A stretch of 35,314 bases of DNA from a bacterium (GTDB lineage: Bacteria; Myxococcota_A; UBA9160; UBA6930): NCBI GenBank assembly GCA_024226235.1, contig JAAELW010000564.1, positions 1-35,314 on the forward strand, in the 5' to 3' direction. The notes below the pieces were generated by a model. It saw only the letters and a list, made by a program, of their open reading frames with translations. It was not told the origin of the DNA and did no database searches. Numbering within the stretch: position 1 is the first letter of the stretch; each line of letters opens with the position of its first letter. The translations under genes and the position numbers were made by a program. Positions 24,709 through 32,708 of the stretch are shown in pieces.

Positions 24709-26973
24709 ATGGAAGCCGCTAACTTCCCGTTCGTGGGGGCGCGACGCAAGAGCGGCAACAGCACGAAACGTCAGAACGGGCGTGATGCAGACTCCCGCAT
24801 CGTGGTGATGAGCAACCGGCTGCCCTTCACCTACTCGAGAACGGCGGGCGGACTCAAACGCCAACCTTCGCCCGGCGGCCTGGTATCGGCTCTCGAGCCC
24901 ACACTGCGCCGGCGGGGCGGCACCTGGATCGGATGGCCTGGTGTAGAGCTCAAGAAGGGCGAGCGGATCTCGACCCGTGCCGACACCTATCGCGTGGCAC
25001 CGGTCGCTCTCAGCGAAACCGACATCACCCGCTACTACCACGGCTTCTCGAACCGGACCTTATGGCCGCTCTTCCACTCTCTTCCTGGCCACACCCAATT
25101 CGTCCGCAAAGACTGGAATGTCTATGCCGATGTGAATGAGCGCTTCGCGGATGTGGCGTTGCGTCATGCCCGCAATGCCGAACTGGTGTGGATCCACGAC
25201 TACCACTTGATGCTCACGCCGGAATTCATGCGCCGCGCGCATCGGGAGGCGCGGCTCGCGTTCTTTCTACACATCCCATTCCCGCCTTTCGACATCTTCC
25301 GGCTCTGTCCCTGGGACAAGGAACTCCTTCGCGGGCTGATCGCTTGTGATCTGATCGGCTTTCACATCGAGTACTACGCGCAGAACTTCATCGATTGCGC
25401 CGAGAAAATCCTCGGTGCCCGCGTCGACCGGGAAGCCATGATCATCGAGGACGGGGATCGCGTCGCGAAGGTCGGTGTATTTCCGATCGGCATCGAGTTC
25501 GATCTGTTCCAGGAACAGGCCATGAGGGCGCGGCGCGAGAGCCAGCGGGAACGGGTCGTGCTGGGGGTCGACCGGCTCGACTACACGAAGGGGATCCCCG
25601 AGCGGATCCGCGCCTTCGAACGCTTGCTGGAGCTTCATCCCAGGCACAAGGGCAACGTGGTCCTCCTGCAGCTCGCGGTTCCGAGCCGCTCCCAGGTGGC
25701 AGAGTACCGCGACCTGAAATCGGAGATCGACGAGCTGGTAGGGCAGGTGAACGGGCGTTTTGCCACTTCGACCTGGTCTCCGATCCGGTACTTGTATCGT
25801 TCATTCCCCCGGGATCGCCTTTGTGGCCTCTACCGAGACGCAGACGTCGCGCTGGTGACCCCGCTTCGCGACGGGATGAACCTGGTGGCAAAGGAGTACG
25901 TCGCCTGTCAGGTGGATGATCCGGGGGTACTGATCCTCTCGCGCATGGCCGGTGCCGCCGAGACCATGCGCGAGGCCCTGCAGGTGAACCCCTTCGACCT
26001 CGACGGGACCGCCGAGGCCATCCACAGGGCGCTTACCATGGACGAGGAGGAGCGCGCTTCTCGGATATCCTCACTGCGACGGCGAGAGCGGCGGGACAAC
26101 GTCGAGGCCTGGGTCGAGTATTTCCTGACCGCCGGGAGCGGGGAATCCGCCCACCTCGAACCGATCTCGGAGCGGGAGATCCAGAACTGGCTGCGTGGCT
26201 ACGTCAAGAACTACCCGCTCTGCTTGTTTCTCGACTACGACGGCACACTCACCCCTCTAGTCTCCCATCCATCGAAGGCGGTGCTCTCGACTGACATGCG
26301 CGAGGTCTTGATGAGCTGCGCTCGACGGGTCGATACGGAGGTCTCGATCGTCAGCGGACGATCACTCGATGACGTTCGCAAGATCGTCGGCGAGCCCAGC
26401 TTGATCTACGCGGGCAACCACGGGCTCGAAGTCGAGGGCCCAGAGATCAAGCGCTTCCGACATGAGGATCTCGTTCACTACGAGGCTCGCGCGCATGAGT
26501 TGTTCGAGGCGCTCGAAGAGATCGCGGGCGAGGGAGCATGGACCGAGGCCAAGGGGCCGACTCTCACCTTCCACTTGCGCAAGGTTCCTGAAGCGCGGCG
26601 ATCACACTACCTGACCATTGCCCGGAAGTTGATGACCAAGCATGGCTACCAGGCCCGCGACGCCCACGCCGCCGTCGAGGCCAGGCCGCCGATCGGATGG
26701 GACAAGGGACGAGCTGTTCTGCACATCCTGCGCGAACTCTATGGACCGGACTGGTCAGAACGGGTCCGAGTGATCTACGTGGGGGACGACCAGACCGACG
26801 AAGATGCTTTCCGCTTCCTCTCGGGTCTGGCAATGACGTTCCGGGTCGGCAGCGCCGACACCCCGACCGCTGCGTTACACCGGCTGCCGAACGTCGAAGG
26901 CGTCCGTCGCCTGCTCGATTGGATCGGCGTGCGACCGCTGACCGAAGCCTCATCGACTCACGCACCCTTGTAA
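24709..26973 (+). CDS. otsA-otsB: Fused trehalose-6-phosphate synthase/phosphatase
   Basis: The 754-residue protein makes trehalose-6-phosphate from UDP-glucose and glucose-6-phosphate and dephosphorylates it to trehalose. Residues about 28-485 form the GT20 synthase: VVMSNRLPF, GGLVSAL, WIHDYHLM near 162, VDRLDYTKGIPER near 288 and LRDGMNLVAKEYVA. Residues about 495-740 form the HAD-type phosphatase: FLDYDGTLTPL near 508, VSIVSGRS, and GDDQTDEDAF near 691. Both catalytic halves look intact. The first ~27 residues are a non-conserved extension and no Shine-Dalgarno is evident at the ATG, so a start nearer SRIVVMSN is possible. It stands alone, diverging from the M50 gene, and its 3' end overlaps the convergent citrate-synthase-like gene by 16 bases. 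Role: osmotic or desiccation protection. Confidence 0.95.
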   Translation: MEAANFPFVGARRKSGNSTKRQNGRDADSRIVVMSNRLPFTYSRTAGGLKRQPSPGGLVSALEPTLRRRGGTWIGWPGVELKKGERISTRADTYRVAPVALSETDITRYYHGFSNRTLWPLFHSLPGHTQFVRKDWNVYADVNERFADVALRHARNAELVWIHDYHLMLTPEFMRRAHREARLAFFLHIPFPPFDIFRLCPWDKELLRGLIACDLIGFHIEYYAQNFIDCAEKILGARVDREAMIIEDGDRVAKVGVFPIGIEFDLFQEQAMRARRESQRERVVLGVDRLDYTKGIPERIRAFERLLELHPRHKGNVVLLQLAVPSRSQVAEYRDLKSEIDELVGQVNGRFATSTWSPIRYLYRSFPRDRLCGLYRDADVALVTPLRDGMNLVAKEYVACQVDDPGVLILSRMAGAAETMREALQVNPFDLDGTAEAIHRALTMDEEERASRISSLRRRERRDNVEAWVEYFLTAGSGESAHLEPISEREIQNWLRGYVKNYPLCLFLDYDGTLTPLVSHPSKAVLSTDMREVLMSCARRVDTEVSIVSGRSLDDVRKIVGEPSLIYAGNHGLEVEGPEIKRFRHEDLVHYEARAHELFEALEEIAGEGAWTEAKGPTLTFHLRKVPEARRSHYLTIARKLMTKHGYQARDAHAAVEARPPIGWDKGRAVLHILRELYGPDWSERVRVIYVGDDQTDEDAFRFLSGLAMTFRVGSADTPTAALHRLPNVEGVRRLLDWIGVRPLTEASSTHAPL

Positions 26974-28184
26974 CGAGCGCGGGGCCGGAGCAGCTGACCG
27001 CTGGCTTGCTGCTCCAACACGTGGGCGACCCAGCCGGCGCATCGGCCCACACAGAAGATGCCGGCCGCACTACCCACGGGCAGGCCTAGGGCCGCTCGCA
27101 ACGCCACGAGTCCAAGATCCACATTCGGAAGTGGACGACGAGCACGTTCCATCGCCCCGACCAGCGCATCCAGCGTCTGCAGTTCCGGAGACGCCGGGCC
27201 CAGGCCAAAAGCCGCCTCGAATAACTGCTTGGCACGTGGATCACCGTCTGGATAGAACGGATGCCCGAAGCCGGGGACCCGTTCGCCGCGGCGCGCGCGC
27301 TCGTGCACCAGGCGTTCGGCGTGCAGAGCGGCGCCGGCTTCGGCCAGCGCGGCCTCTACACGATCCGTGACGGCACCATGGAGCGGACCGGAGAGGGCCG
27401 CGAGGCCACCCTGCACGCAGGCGTAGACATCGGCATGTGTCGATGCGACGACCCGCGCTGCGAAGGTCGAAGCGTTCAGCTCGTGATCGGCGAGCAGCAC
27501 CAATCCTGCATTCAGCGACGCGGATCCGCTCTGCGGACCACCCAGCGCACACAGAGCCGCCTCCGCGGTGGACTCCTCCCGCCAGGCCTGCTCGGCCCGG
27601 GCCGGCGAACCCGGGAGAGCCAACCCGGCCGCCAGCAGGCGGATCAGGCGCCGGGCCCGGGGAAGCAAGGCCTCGGGGGCTATCTCGAAACGACCTGCAT
27701 CGCGGCCGCCTTCCGCAGCTACGAGCAACGAGGCGACTGAGGCGGGAGACGCGCCGGTGGGCAGCCAACGCGCGATCTCCCCGAAATCGGGTGCGTCACC
27801 CAGTGCATCGACCCACGAAACGCCCGCTTCGGGGAGAACCCCCGTCCAGAGCAGTTCGGCACACCGCTCGAACGAAACTCCGTCCTCGGCCAGGGAGGCT
27901 GCTGGAACCCCCCGGTAGACGGGGCCGGCAGGAGTCATGTCCGTGATCGAGGTCTCGAGAACGGGCTCTCCCCAACGGAGGGCCCTGTCGCCTCGCTGGC
28001 GAGACCGTCCCCGTCCGCGGACGTCCTCGAGATCAGCCCTCCGGTACTCCCGCTCACGCCCCAGGCCGGCGGGTCGGCTCGCGACCCAGCCTCGACTCAC
28101 GTAGGCGTAGAGCGTTGCGCGCTTGATCCCGAGCAGTTCTGCCGCCTGCTCGGCCGGGATCCAGGGCTTGTATTGTTGATTCAT
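26958..28184 (-). CDS. Citrate synthase-family protein with N-terminal helix-turn-helix
   Basis: The 408-residue protein joins a MerR/excisionase-type winged helix (about 7-55: WIPAEQAAELLGIKRATLYAYVSRGWV, then REREYRRADLEDV) to a complete citrate-synthase fold. Citrate-synthase catalytic residues are kept: ADHELNASTFAARV (His), FGHPFYPDGDPRA (His) and LPNVDLGL (Asp). It may therefore be an enzyme that binds DNA, or a regulator that senses a CoA ester or 2-oxoacid with an enzyme-like domain. Such fusions occur in other high-GC bacteria, usually next to a second citrate synthase-like gene, as here. ATG 28184 is preferred to the TTG two codons upstream; no Shine-Dalgarno is evident. Its start lies 57 bases from the paralogue's start, in an AT-rich gap with repeated TTGAT half-sites. 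Confidence 0.88.
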   Translation of the reverse strand: MNQQYKPWIPAEQAAELLGIKRATLYAYVSRGWVASRPAGLGREREYRRADLEDVRGRGRSRQRGDRALRWGEPVLETSITDMTPAGPVYRGVPAASLAEDGVSFERCAELLWTGVLPEAGVSWVDALGDAPDFGEIARWLPTGASPASVASLLVAAEGGRDAGRFEIAPEALLPRARRLIRLLAAGLALPGSPARAEQAWREESTAEAALCALGGPQSGSASLNAGLVLLADHELNASTFAARVVASTHADVYACVQGGLAALSGPLHGAVTDRVEAALAEAGAALHAERLVHERARRGERVPGFGHPFYPDGDPRAKQLFEAAFGLGPASPELQTLDALVGAMERARRPLPNVDLGLVALRAALGLPVGSAAGIFCVGRCAGWVAHVLEQQASGQLLRPRARYKGA

Positions 28185-28217
28185 GATCAAGATTGATAAA
28201 CGATGATTACAGTATAC
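28176..28217. promoter_or_regulatory. Candidate operator/promoter between the citrate synthase paralogues
   Basis: Half-sites TTGAT (28176-28180), ATCAA (28186-28190) and TTGAT (28193-28197) alternate in orientation over 22 bases and straddle the start codon of the helix-turn-helix protein. The palindrome GTATAC follows at 28212-28217; on the minus strand TATACT (28216-28211) resembles a -10 box. The stretch is strikingly AT-rich for this genome. Autoregulation by the helix-turn-helix protein is the simplest reading. Confidence 0.4.
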
Positions 28218-28241
28218 GCTACTCCGGGTGGAGGAAATTCA

Positions 28242-29390
28242 ATGACCAGGAACCAGACGAAGACAGAGGCCCGGACGGACGGACTCGATGGTGTGGTGGT
28301 GGCAGAGACCGAGATCTCGGGCATCGATGGGGAGCGGGGCCGGCTCTGGGTACGCGGCCACGACGTCGAGACCCTGGCTCACGAGCGGACCTTCGAAGAG
28401 TTGCTCGCGCTGCTCCTCGAGGGGGCCCTGCCCGACGAAGAGGGGCTTTCCCGGTGGCGCAGTTCATTGGGTATCGCACGGCTGAGGGCCTTCGAAGACC
28501 TCTGGCGGATGGGCGCGGCACTCGAAGCCGAAAACGCGATGGACGCACTACGCGCGGCAACGGCTTGCCTGGAAGAAGACGGCGTGGGCAACGGCTCCAG
28601 GACATCTCGGACGATCGACACCCGAATCATCGGCGCGTTGCCGGTCTTCGCGGCGGCCTGGCATCGGCGGCGCCAGGACCTGGCTCCGGTCCCACCGGAT
28701 CCCGGGCGTTCTCACGCCGAAGACTTCCTGCACATGCTGCACGATGCTGAACCACACCCGGCCCGAGTCCTTGCGATGAATCGCTACTGGGTCACGGTCG
28801 CAGAACACGGCATGAACGCTTCGACGTTCGTCGCGCGGGTCGTCGCTTCGACCCATTCCGACAAGGTCTCCATCGTCACCGCTGCACTCGGCGCGCTGAA
28901 GGGACCCTTGCACGGCGGTGCCCCGGGCCCGGTGCTCGACATGCTCGACGCGATCGACACCCACGGAGGCAGCGCCACGACCTGGTTACGCGCGGAGCTC
29001 GCTGCGGGGCGCCGCATCATGGGGCTGGGCCATCGGGTGTACCGGGTTCGCGATCCGAGGGCCGCAGTGCTCGAAGAGGCGACCCAGCAGCTCCAGCAAG
29101 CGGGCCTGAGCAGTGCCTACCTGGAGCGTGCCCGCCGCGCAGAGAAGGCTGCGAACCGGCTGCTCGCTGAGCTGCATCCCGAGCGAACCCTTGCCGCCAA
29201 CGTCGAATTCTACACCGCAGTCCTGCTGGACGGGCTCGGGCTCCCGCGCACACTCTTCACGGCCACCTTTGCCGTGGCCCGTGTTGCGGGTTGGTTGGCC
29301 CATGCCGCCGAGCAGCGCGACGGGGGGCGCATCCTGCGCCCGAGACAGCGCTACGTGGGAGCACGCCCCGACCTGATGGTTTCGGCCTGA
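28242..29390 (+). CDS. Citrate/2-methylcitrate synthase-family enzyme
   Basis: This 382-residue citrate synthase-family protein should condense an acyl-CoA with a 2-oxoacid. Motifs: VAEHGMNASTFVARVVAST (first catalytic His), LKGPLHGGAPGPVL (CoA/substrate loop), MGLGHRVYRVRDPRA (second His) and LAANVEFYTAVLLDGLG, where Glu stands at the position of the usual catalytic Asp, a variation also seen in some actinobacterial paralogues. The ATG at 28242 has GGAGG 7 bases upstream, so I prefer it to the ATG at 28203. The exact reaction (citrate, methylcitrate or another 2-hydroxy tricarboxylate) cannot be told. The gene diverges from its helix-turn-helix paralogue and is followed after one base by a TauE/SafE transporter, so product or by-product export may be coupled. 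Confidence 0.88.
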   Translation: MTRNQTKTEARTDGLDGVVVAETEISGIDGERGRLWVRGHDVETLAHERTFEELLALLLEGALPDEEGLSRWRSSLGIARLRAFEDLWRMGAALEAENAMDALRAATACLEEDGVGNGSRTSRTIDTRIIGALPVFAAAWHRRRQDLAPVPPDPGRSHAEDFLHMLHDAEPHPARVLAMNRYWVTVAEHGMNASTFVARVVASTHSDKVSIVTAALGALKGPLHGGAPGPVLDMLDAIDTHGGSATTWLRAELAAGRRIMGLGHRVYRVRDPRAAVLEEATQQLQQAGLSSAYLERARRAEKAANRLLAELHPERTLAANVEFYTAVLLDGLGLPRTLFTATFAVARVAGWLAHAAEQRDGGRILRPRQRYVGARPDLMVSA

Positions 29391-29391
29391 C

Positions 29392-30141
29392 GTGGAGGGT
29401 GGAGAACTCCTGCTGCTATGGGCCGTGGCCTTTGCTACCGCGGTGCTCTCCGCAGTCGTTGGCATGGCGGGCGGCATCACGTTGCTCGGGGTCATGCTGC
29501 TCTTCCTGCCGCCGCTGGTCGCGATCCCTCTCCATGGCACCATCCAACTGGTCTCGAACGGATCGCGTACCTGGATACAGAGAAGCCATGTCGACCGCGG
29601 CATCCTGCTGCGCTTCGGTCTACTGCTGCTTCCGATGGGCGTCCTCGGTATCGCGGTGGCCCAGGAACTGCCGGAGGCTTTGGTTCGCGCAGGCATCGGC
29701 GTCTTCGTGCTAACGGCAACCTGGGCGCCGGGAATCCTGCTGCTCGGTACACACCCGGAGGCCATCGATCGCGGCCGTCGCTTTCTCGGGCTCGGAGCCG
29801 CCGCGGGCTTTCTCAACATGACGATTGGCGCCACGGGGCCACTGCTCGCCCCGTTCTTCCTGAACCTCGGCCTCGACCGTCGACAACTGGTGGGCACCAA
29901 GGCCGGTTGCCAGATGCTAGGGCATCTGGCCAAGATCCTGCTGTTCGGTCTGTCCGGCTTCGCATTCGAAGAGCATCTTCCGCTGATGGTCGGTGCGACG
30001 ATCGGGGTCGTGGCTGGTACCTGGCTCGGGAGTCGCCTCCTCGAGAAGGTCAGCGAGCGCTTGTTCCGCGTGCTGTACCGCAGTGTGCTCACACTGATCG
30101 CCCTGCGTCTCATCATCGTGGAACTTCTGGCGTTGGCCTGA
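29392..30141 (+). CDS. TauE/SafE-family anion permease
   Basis: The 249-residue membrane protein has about eight hydrophobic segments arranged as two halves. The VVGMAGGITLLGVML motif near the N-terminus and GFLNMTIGATGPLLAPFFL near residue 145 form the inverted repeat characteristic of TauE/SafE (DUF81) permeases, which move sulfite, sulfonates or small organic anions. The GTG start lies one base after the stop of the citrate synthase-family gene, so the two are almost certainly co-transcribed and probably coupled. The cargo may be an organic acid related to the synthase, which is inference. No strong Shine-Dalgarno is seen. Confidence 0.85.
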   Translation: MEGGELLLLWAVAFATAVLSAVVGMAGGITLLGVMLLFLPPLVAIPLHGTIQLVSNGSRTWIQRSHVDRGILLRFGLLLLPMGVLGIAVAQELPEALVRAGIGVFVLTATWAPGILLLGTHPEAIDRGRRFLGLGAAAGFLNMTIGATGPLLAPFFLNLGLDRRQLVGTKAGCQMLGHLAKILLFGLSGFAFEEHLPLMVGATIGVVAGTWLGSRLLEKVSERLFRVLYRSVLTLIALRLIIVELLALA

Positions 30142-30300
30142 GAACCACGTGCTGGAAACCCCTGGCACGCATCCGTCGAACACCGGTCGGCTCTTGCTGG
30201 ACTGGTGCGATCGTTGCTGGATGCGGGGAATTGGGCTCAACCTCCGTCATCCCTCTCCGATTCAGAGGAAACTGGAGAATCCCGAACCAAGGGGCAGCCA

Positions 30301-30924
30301 TTGATCAAAGCCGGAACGGATGTCCACTTCCGCGATCCGAAGGCCATCAAGGAACGCATCCTGTTCCATGCCGTCGTCGAAGCCATCGAGGAAGACGATC
30401 ACTGGAGGGCCACATTCAGCGCGGGATCACCAGAACTCCATCCCGCGCAGGACGTGCTGATCTACTTCCAGATCAAGCGCGAATTCATGCAGCAGCCGGC
30501 CACGATCCACAGCATCGGCCAACGCTATGGCAACACGGTCGTTTCCTTCGAAACCCTGGGTGATCCGGTCTCTGCCGAGAGCCGTCAGCACTACCGTGTC
30601 TCGACCGTCACCGCGGAAGTCACTGCATCGATCGGCGGCGAACAGGACTGCAAGGTCCTCGACATCAGCTCCACAGGCTTTGCCGCCGTGGCCCGTGGTA
30701 TCCACGAAATAGGGACCACGCTCGACGTCCGGTTGGAATTCGAGAGCCGGAGCTGTACGGGTTCTGCAGCGATTCAATCCGTGAGTGCGCGCGCAGGTGG
30801 AAAATACCGCTACGGGCTAGTCTCCGTGAGCAGCGGACCCACCAAGGACTTCCAGGAGCATCTGAACGAAGTCGGTCTCGAAATCCAACGCGCCCAGCTT
30901 CGCCGCCTCTCCGGCGCCGGGTAA
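30301..30924 (+). CDS. PilZ-domain protein (YcgR-like), c-di-GMP receptor
   Basis: The 207-residue protein has an N-terminal YcgR-type domain (about 1-85: FHAVVEAIEEDDHWRATF ... LIYFQIKREF) and a C-terminal PilZ domain with the c-di-GMP-binding RxxxR (RQHYR near residue 95) and DxSxxG (DISSTG near 121) intact. It should bind c-di-GMP and modulate motility or surface-related output. The start is uncertain: a TTG at 30301 has AAGGGG 7 bases upstream and begins at the domain edge, whereas the frame is open to a GTG at 30205 with no ribosome-binding site. It lies 159 bases after the permease gene and near a diguanylate cyclase gene and another PilZ gene. Confidence 0.8.
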   Translation: MIKAGTDVHFRDPKAIKERILFHAVVEAIEEDDHWRATFSAGSPELHPAQDVLIYFQIKREFMQQPATIHSIGQRYGNTVVSFETLGDPVSAESRQHYRVSTVTAEVTASIGGEQDCKVLDISSTGFAAVARGIHEIGTTLDVRLEFESRSCTGSAAIQSVSARAGGKYRYGLVSVSSGPTKDFQEHLNEVGLEIQRAQLRRLSGAG

Positions 30925-30955
30925 CGGAAACGAGGACGTTCTTCCGGGGTTTCCG
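30925..30955. terminator. Hairpin filling the convergent PilZ/SDR gap
   Basis: CGGAAAC (30925-30931) and GTTTCCG (30949-30955) form a perfect 7-bp stem with a 17-base loop, exactly filling the 31 bases between the two stop codons. It can form on both transcripts, so a bidirectional terminator is plausible; no T-run follows. Confidence 0.45.
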
Positions 30956-31726
30956 CTAGGTGGTCGACATTCCGCCGTCTACGGGAATGACCGTTCCGGT
31001 CACGTAGGCGCCTGCTCTCGACGCCAGGAAGAGTGCCACGCCGGCCATGTCCGATGGCTCGCCAATGCGTCCGCGGGGGTTCGAGGCACGGATATGGTCG
31101 CCGAACTGGTCGAGAGTCGCGGCCATCATCTTGCTCTGGAACGGACCGGGAGCCACCGCATTCACCGTAATGTCTTCGCGGGCCAGGCGTTTGGCCAATA
31201 CCCGTGTCAGGTGGTGGAGACCGGCCTTGCAGGAAGAGTATGCGTAGGTCTCCAGGTCGGGAGGGCTGATCCCGTCGATCGAGCCGATGTTGATCACTCG
31301 CGCCGGATCCTCGGCTGCAGCCGCCTTGCGGAGCAGCGGGAGCAGCTTCACGGTGGTGTGGAACACGCCCTTCAGATTGAGGGAGAAGACCTTGTCCCAG
31401 CCGGAGTCCGGGTATTCATCGAGGGGTGCTCCCCAATTTGCCCCGGCATTGTTCACCAGGATGTGAACCTCGGGCTCCAACTCGGCGACGGCCGAAGCCA
31501 GAGCCGCGGCACCGTCCTCGTCGGACAGATCCGCGGGGATCCCAACGCAGTGGCCCAGCTTGCCCAGCTCTGTCGCGGTCTCTGAGCAGGCTTCTGCATT
31601 GCGAGAAGCCACGATCACTCTGGCCCCAGATTCGACGTAGCCCTGGGCAATCATTCGCCCGATACCCCGGGTTCCACCGGTCACCAGCGCCACTTTGTCC
31701 CGCACGGAGAAGAGATCTTCGATCAT
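30956..31726 (-). CDS. RhlG-like short-chain dehydrogenase/reductase
   Basis: The 256-residue classical SDR has TGGTRGIG at residues 17-24 (cofactor loop), VIVASRNAE (Arg after the second strand, favouring NADPH), NNAG near 91, INIGSIDGIS (catalytic Ser) and YSSCK (Tyr and Lys), ending VTGTVIPVDGGMST. The sequence resembles RhlG, a beta-ketoacyl reductase first linked to rhamnolipid synthesis in Pseudomonas, in several stretches (MIAQGYVESGARV, NAEACSETAT, ARVINIGS, IPVDGG). The real substrate could be a 3-oxoacyl thioester or another ketone. Start ATG 31726 lacks a clear Shine-Dalgarno. The gene is single, diverging from the diguanylate cyclase gene with 50 bases between. Confidence 0.9.
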   Translation of the reverse strand: MIEDLFSVRDKVALVTGGTRGIGRMIAQGYVESGARVIVASRNAEACSETATELGKLGHCVGIPADLSDEDGAAALASAVAELEPEVHILVNNAGANWGAPLDEYPDSGWDKVFSLNLKGVFHTTVKLLPLLRKAAAAEDPARVINIGSIDGISPPDLETYAYSSCKAGLHHLTRVLAKRLAREDITVNAVAPGPFQSKMMAATLDQFGDHIRASNPRGRIGEPSDMAGVALFLASRAGAYVTGTVIPVDGGMSTT

Positions 31727-31742
31727 GACGCCGGAGCATAGC

Positions 31743-31773
31743 CCGCCTGTGCTAGCAGGTTCAGGCCAGGCGG
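31743..31773 (+). promoter_or_regulatory. Dyad over the ribosome-binding site of the diguanylate cyclase gene
   Basis: CCGCCTG (31743-31749) is complementary to CAGGCGG (31767-31773), which includes the presumed ribosome-binding site and ends 3 bases before the ATG. The inner CCTG (31746-31749) can instead pair with CAGG at 31756-31759. In RNA this allows two exclusive hairpins, one masking the ribosome-binding site. It could also be a DNA operator. Confidence 0.35.
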
Positions 31774-31776
31774 CCG

Positions 31777-32688
31777 ATGGCCGATCAACCTTTCGTGCCG
31801 GAGCAGGACACGAATACGAAGACGGTCTCCCTCGCGCAGCTGTCGAGTGAAACGGCCAATGGGGAGCAGAGCTGCCTGGTGGTGCTTCGCGGGCCAGAGC
31901 TGGGACGGCGCACCGAGTTGAACGGCCCGACGCTCTCGATCGGACGCGGCTCGGACTGCGATCTCCCTGTACGAGTCAGCAATGTGTCTCGCTACCACTG
32001 CCGTATCGAGGTCCGGGATAGCCGAACTTTCGTGCGTGACCTCGGCTCCACCAACGGCACCCGCTTGAACGGCTTCTCCATGCCTCCGAACGAGGACTTC
32101 GTGATCGAAGGAGGCGACCTCCTGCAGGTGGGGGATTGCGTGTTCAAGTTCCTGGATGGCGGCAGCGTCGAGACGCGCTTCCACGAGGAAGTCTATCGCA
32201 GGGTCGTGGTGGACAATCTCACCCAGGTACACAATCGCCGCTTCTTCGTCGAGTTCCTCGAGAAGGAGATCTCGCGCTGCCGACGTCACTCGCGGAGCTT
32301 GTGCCTGCTGTTGATCGACATCGACCACTTCAAGCGGGTCAACGACGAGATCGGTCACACGGCCGGCGACGAGGTGCTGCGACGGGTCGCCAGTTGTCTC
32401 GCCAGCCACGCACGACGCGAGGAGTGTTTGGCTCGCTATGGCGGCGAGGAGTTTGCGATGGTGCTACCGGAATCAAGGACCGATGGCGCCCGGCAGCTCG
32501 CCGCTCGCCTCCGCGAATCCATCGAGGCATTGAACCCGGAGATCGAAGGAAAAACGGTTCCCATCACCGTCTCGATCGGATTGGCGGAATGGGACGACTC
32601 GATGCAAGCCGTCGAGGATATGGTTCGTGCCGCAGATACGCGGCTCTACGAAGCCAAGGACGCGGGACGAAACCAGGTCGCAGGGTAG
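31777..32688 (+). CDS. FHA-GGDEF diguanylate cyclase
   Basis: The 303-residue protein joins an FHA domain (about 35-125: LSIGRGSDCDLPV, VSRYHCRIEV, DLGSTNGTRLNG, a complete phosphothreonine-binding set) to a GGDEF domain (about 140-300) with LTQVHNRRFF, DIDHFKRVNDEIGHTAGDEVL and the active-site RYGGEEFAMVL near 220. It should make c-di-GMP when engaged by a phosphorylated partner. At the inhibitory-site position (RxxD five residues before GGEEF) it has RREE, so product inhibition may be weakened. The ATG at 31777 has AGGCGG about 4 bases upstream. It diverges from the SDR gene; PilZ receptor genes lie on both sides. No kinase gene is in the window. Confidence 0.93.
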   Translation: MADQPFVPEQDTNTKTVSLAQLSSETANGEQSCLVVLRGPELGRRTELNGPTLSIGRGSDCDLPVRVSNVSRYHCRIEVRDSRTFVRDLGSTNGTRLNGFSMPPNEDFVIEGGDLLQVGDCVFKFLDGGSVETRFHEEVYRRVVVDNLTQVHNRRFFVEFLEKEISRCRRHSRSLCLLLIDIDHFKRVNDEIGHTAGDEVLRRVASCLASHARREECLARYGGEEFAMVLPESRTDGARQLAARLRESIEALNPEIEGKTVPITVSIGLAEWDDSMQAVEDMVRAADTRLYEAKDAGRNQVAG

Positions 32689-32690
32689 TA

Positions 32691-32708
32691 GAAGCGGGCG
32701 ACCGCTTC
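32691..32708. terminator. GNRA-capped hairpin between convergent genes
   Basis: GAAGCGG (32691-32697) and CCGCTTC (32702-32708) form a perfect 7-bp stem closed by GCGA, a stable GNRA tetraloop on the plus-strand transcript. It fills the 18-base convergent gap after the cyclase gene and touches the stop codon of the YqgE gene. No T-run is present. Confidence 0.5.

Noticed and set aside
30142-30300. Possible c-di-GMP riboswitch before the PilZ gene
   Set aside because: I could not find the conserved GEMM core or its paired helices in this stretch.
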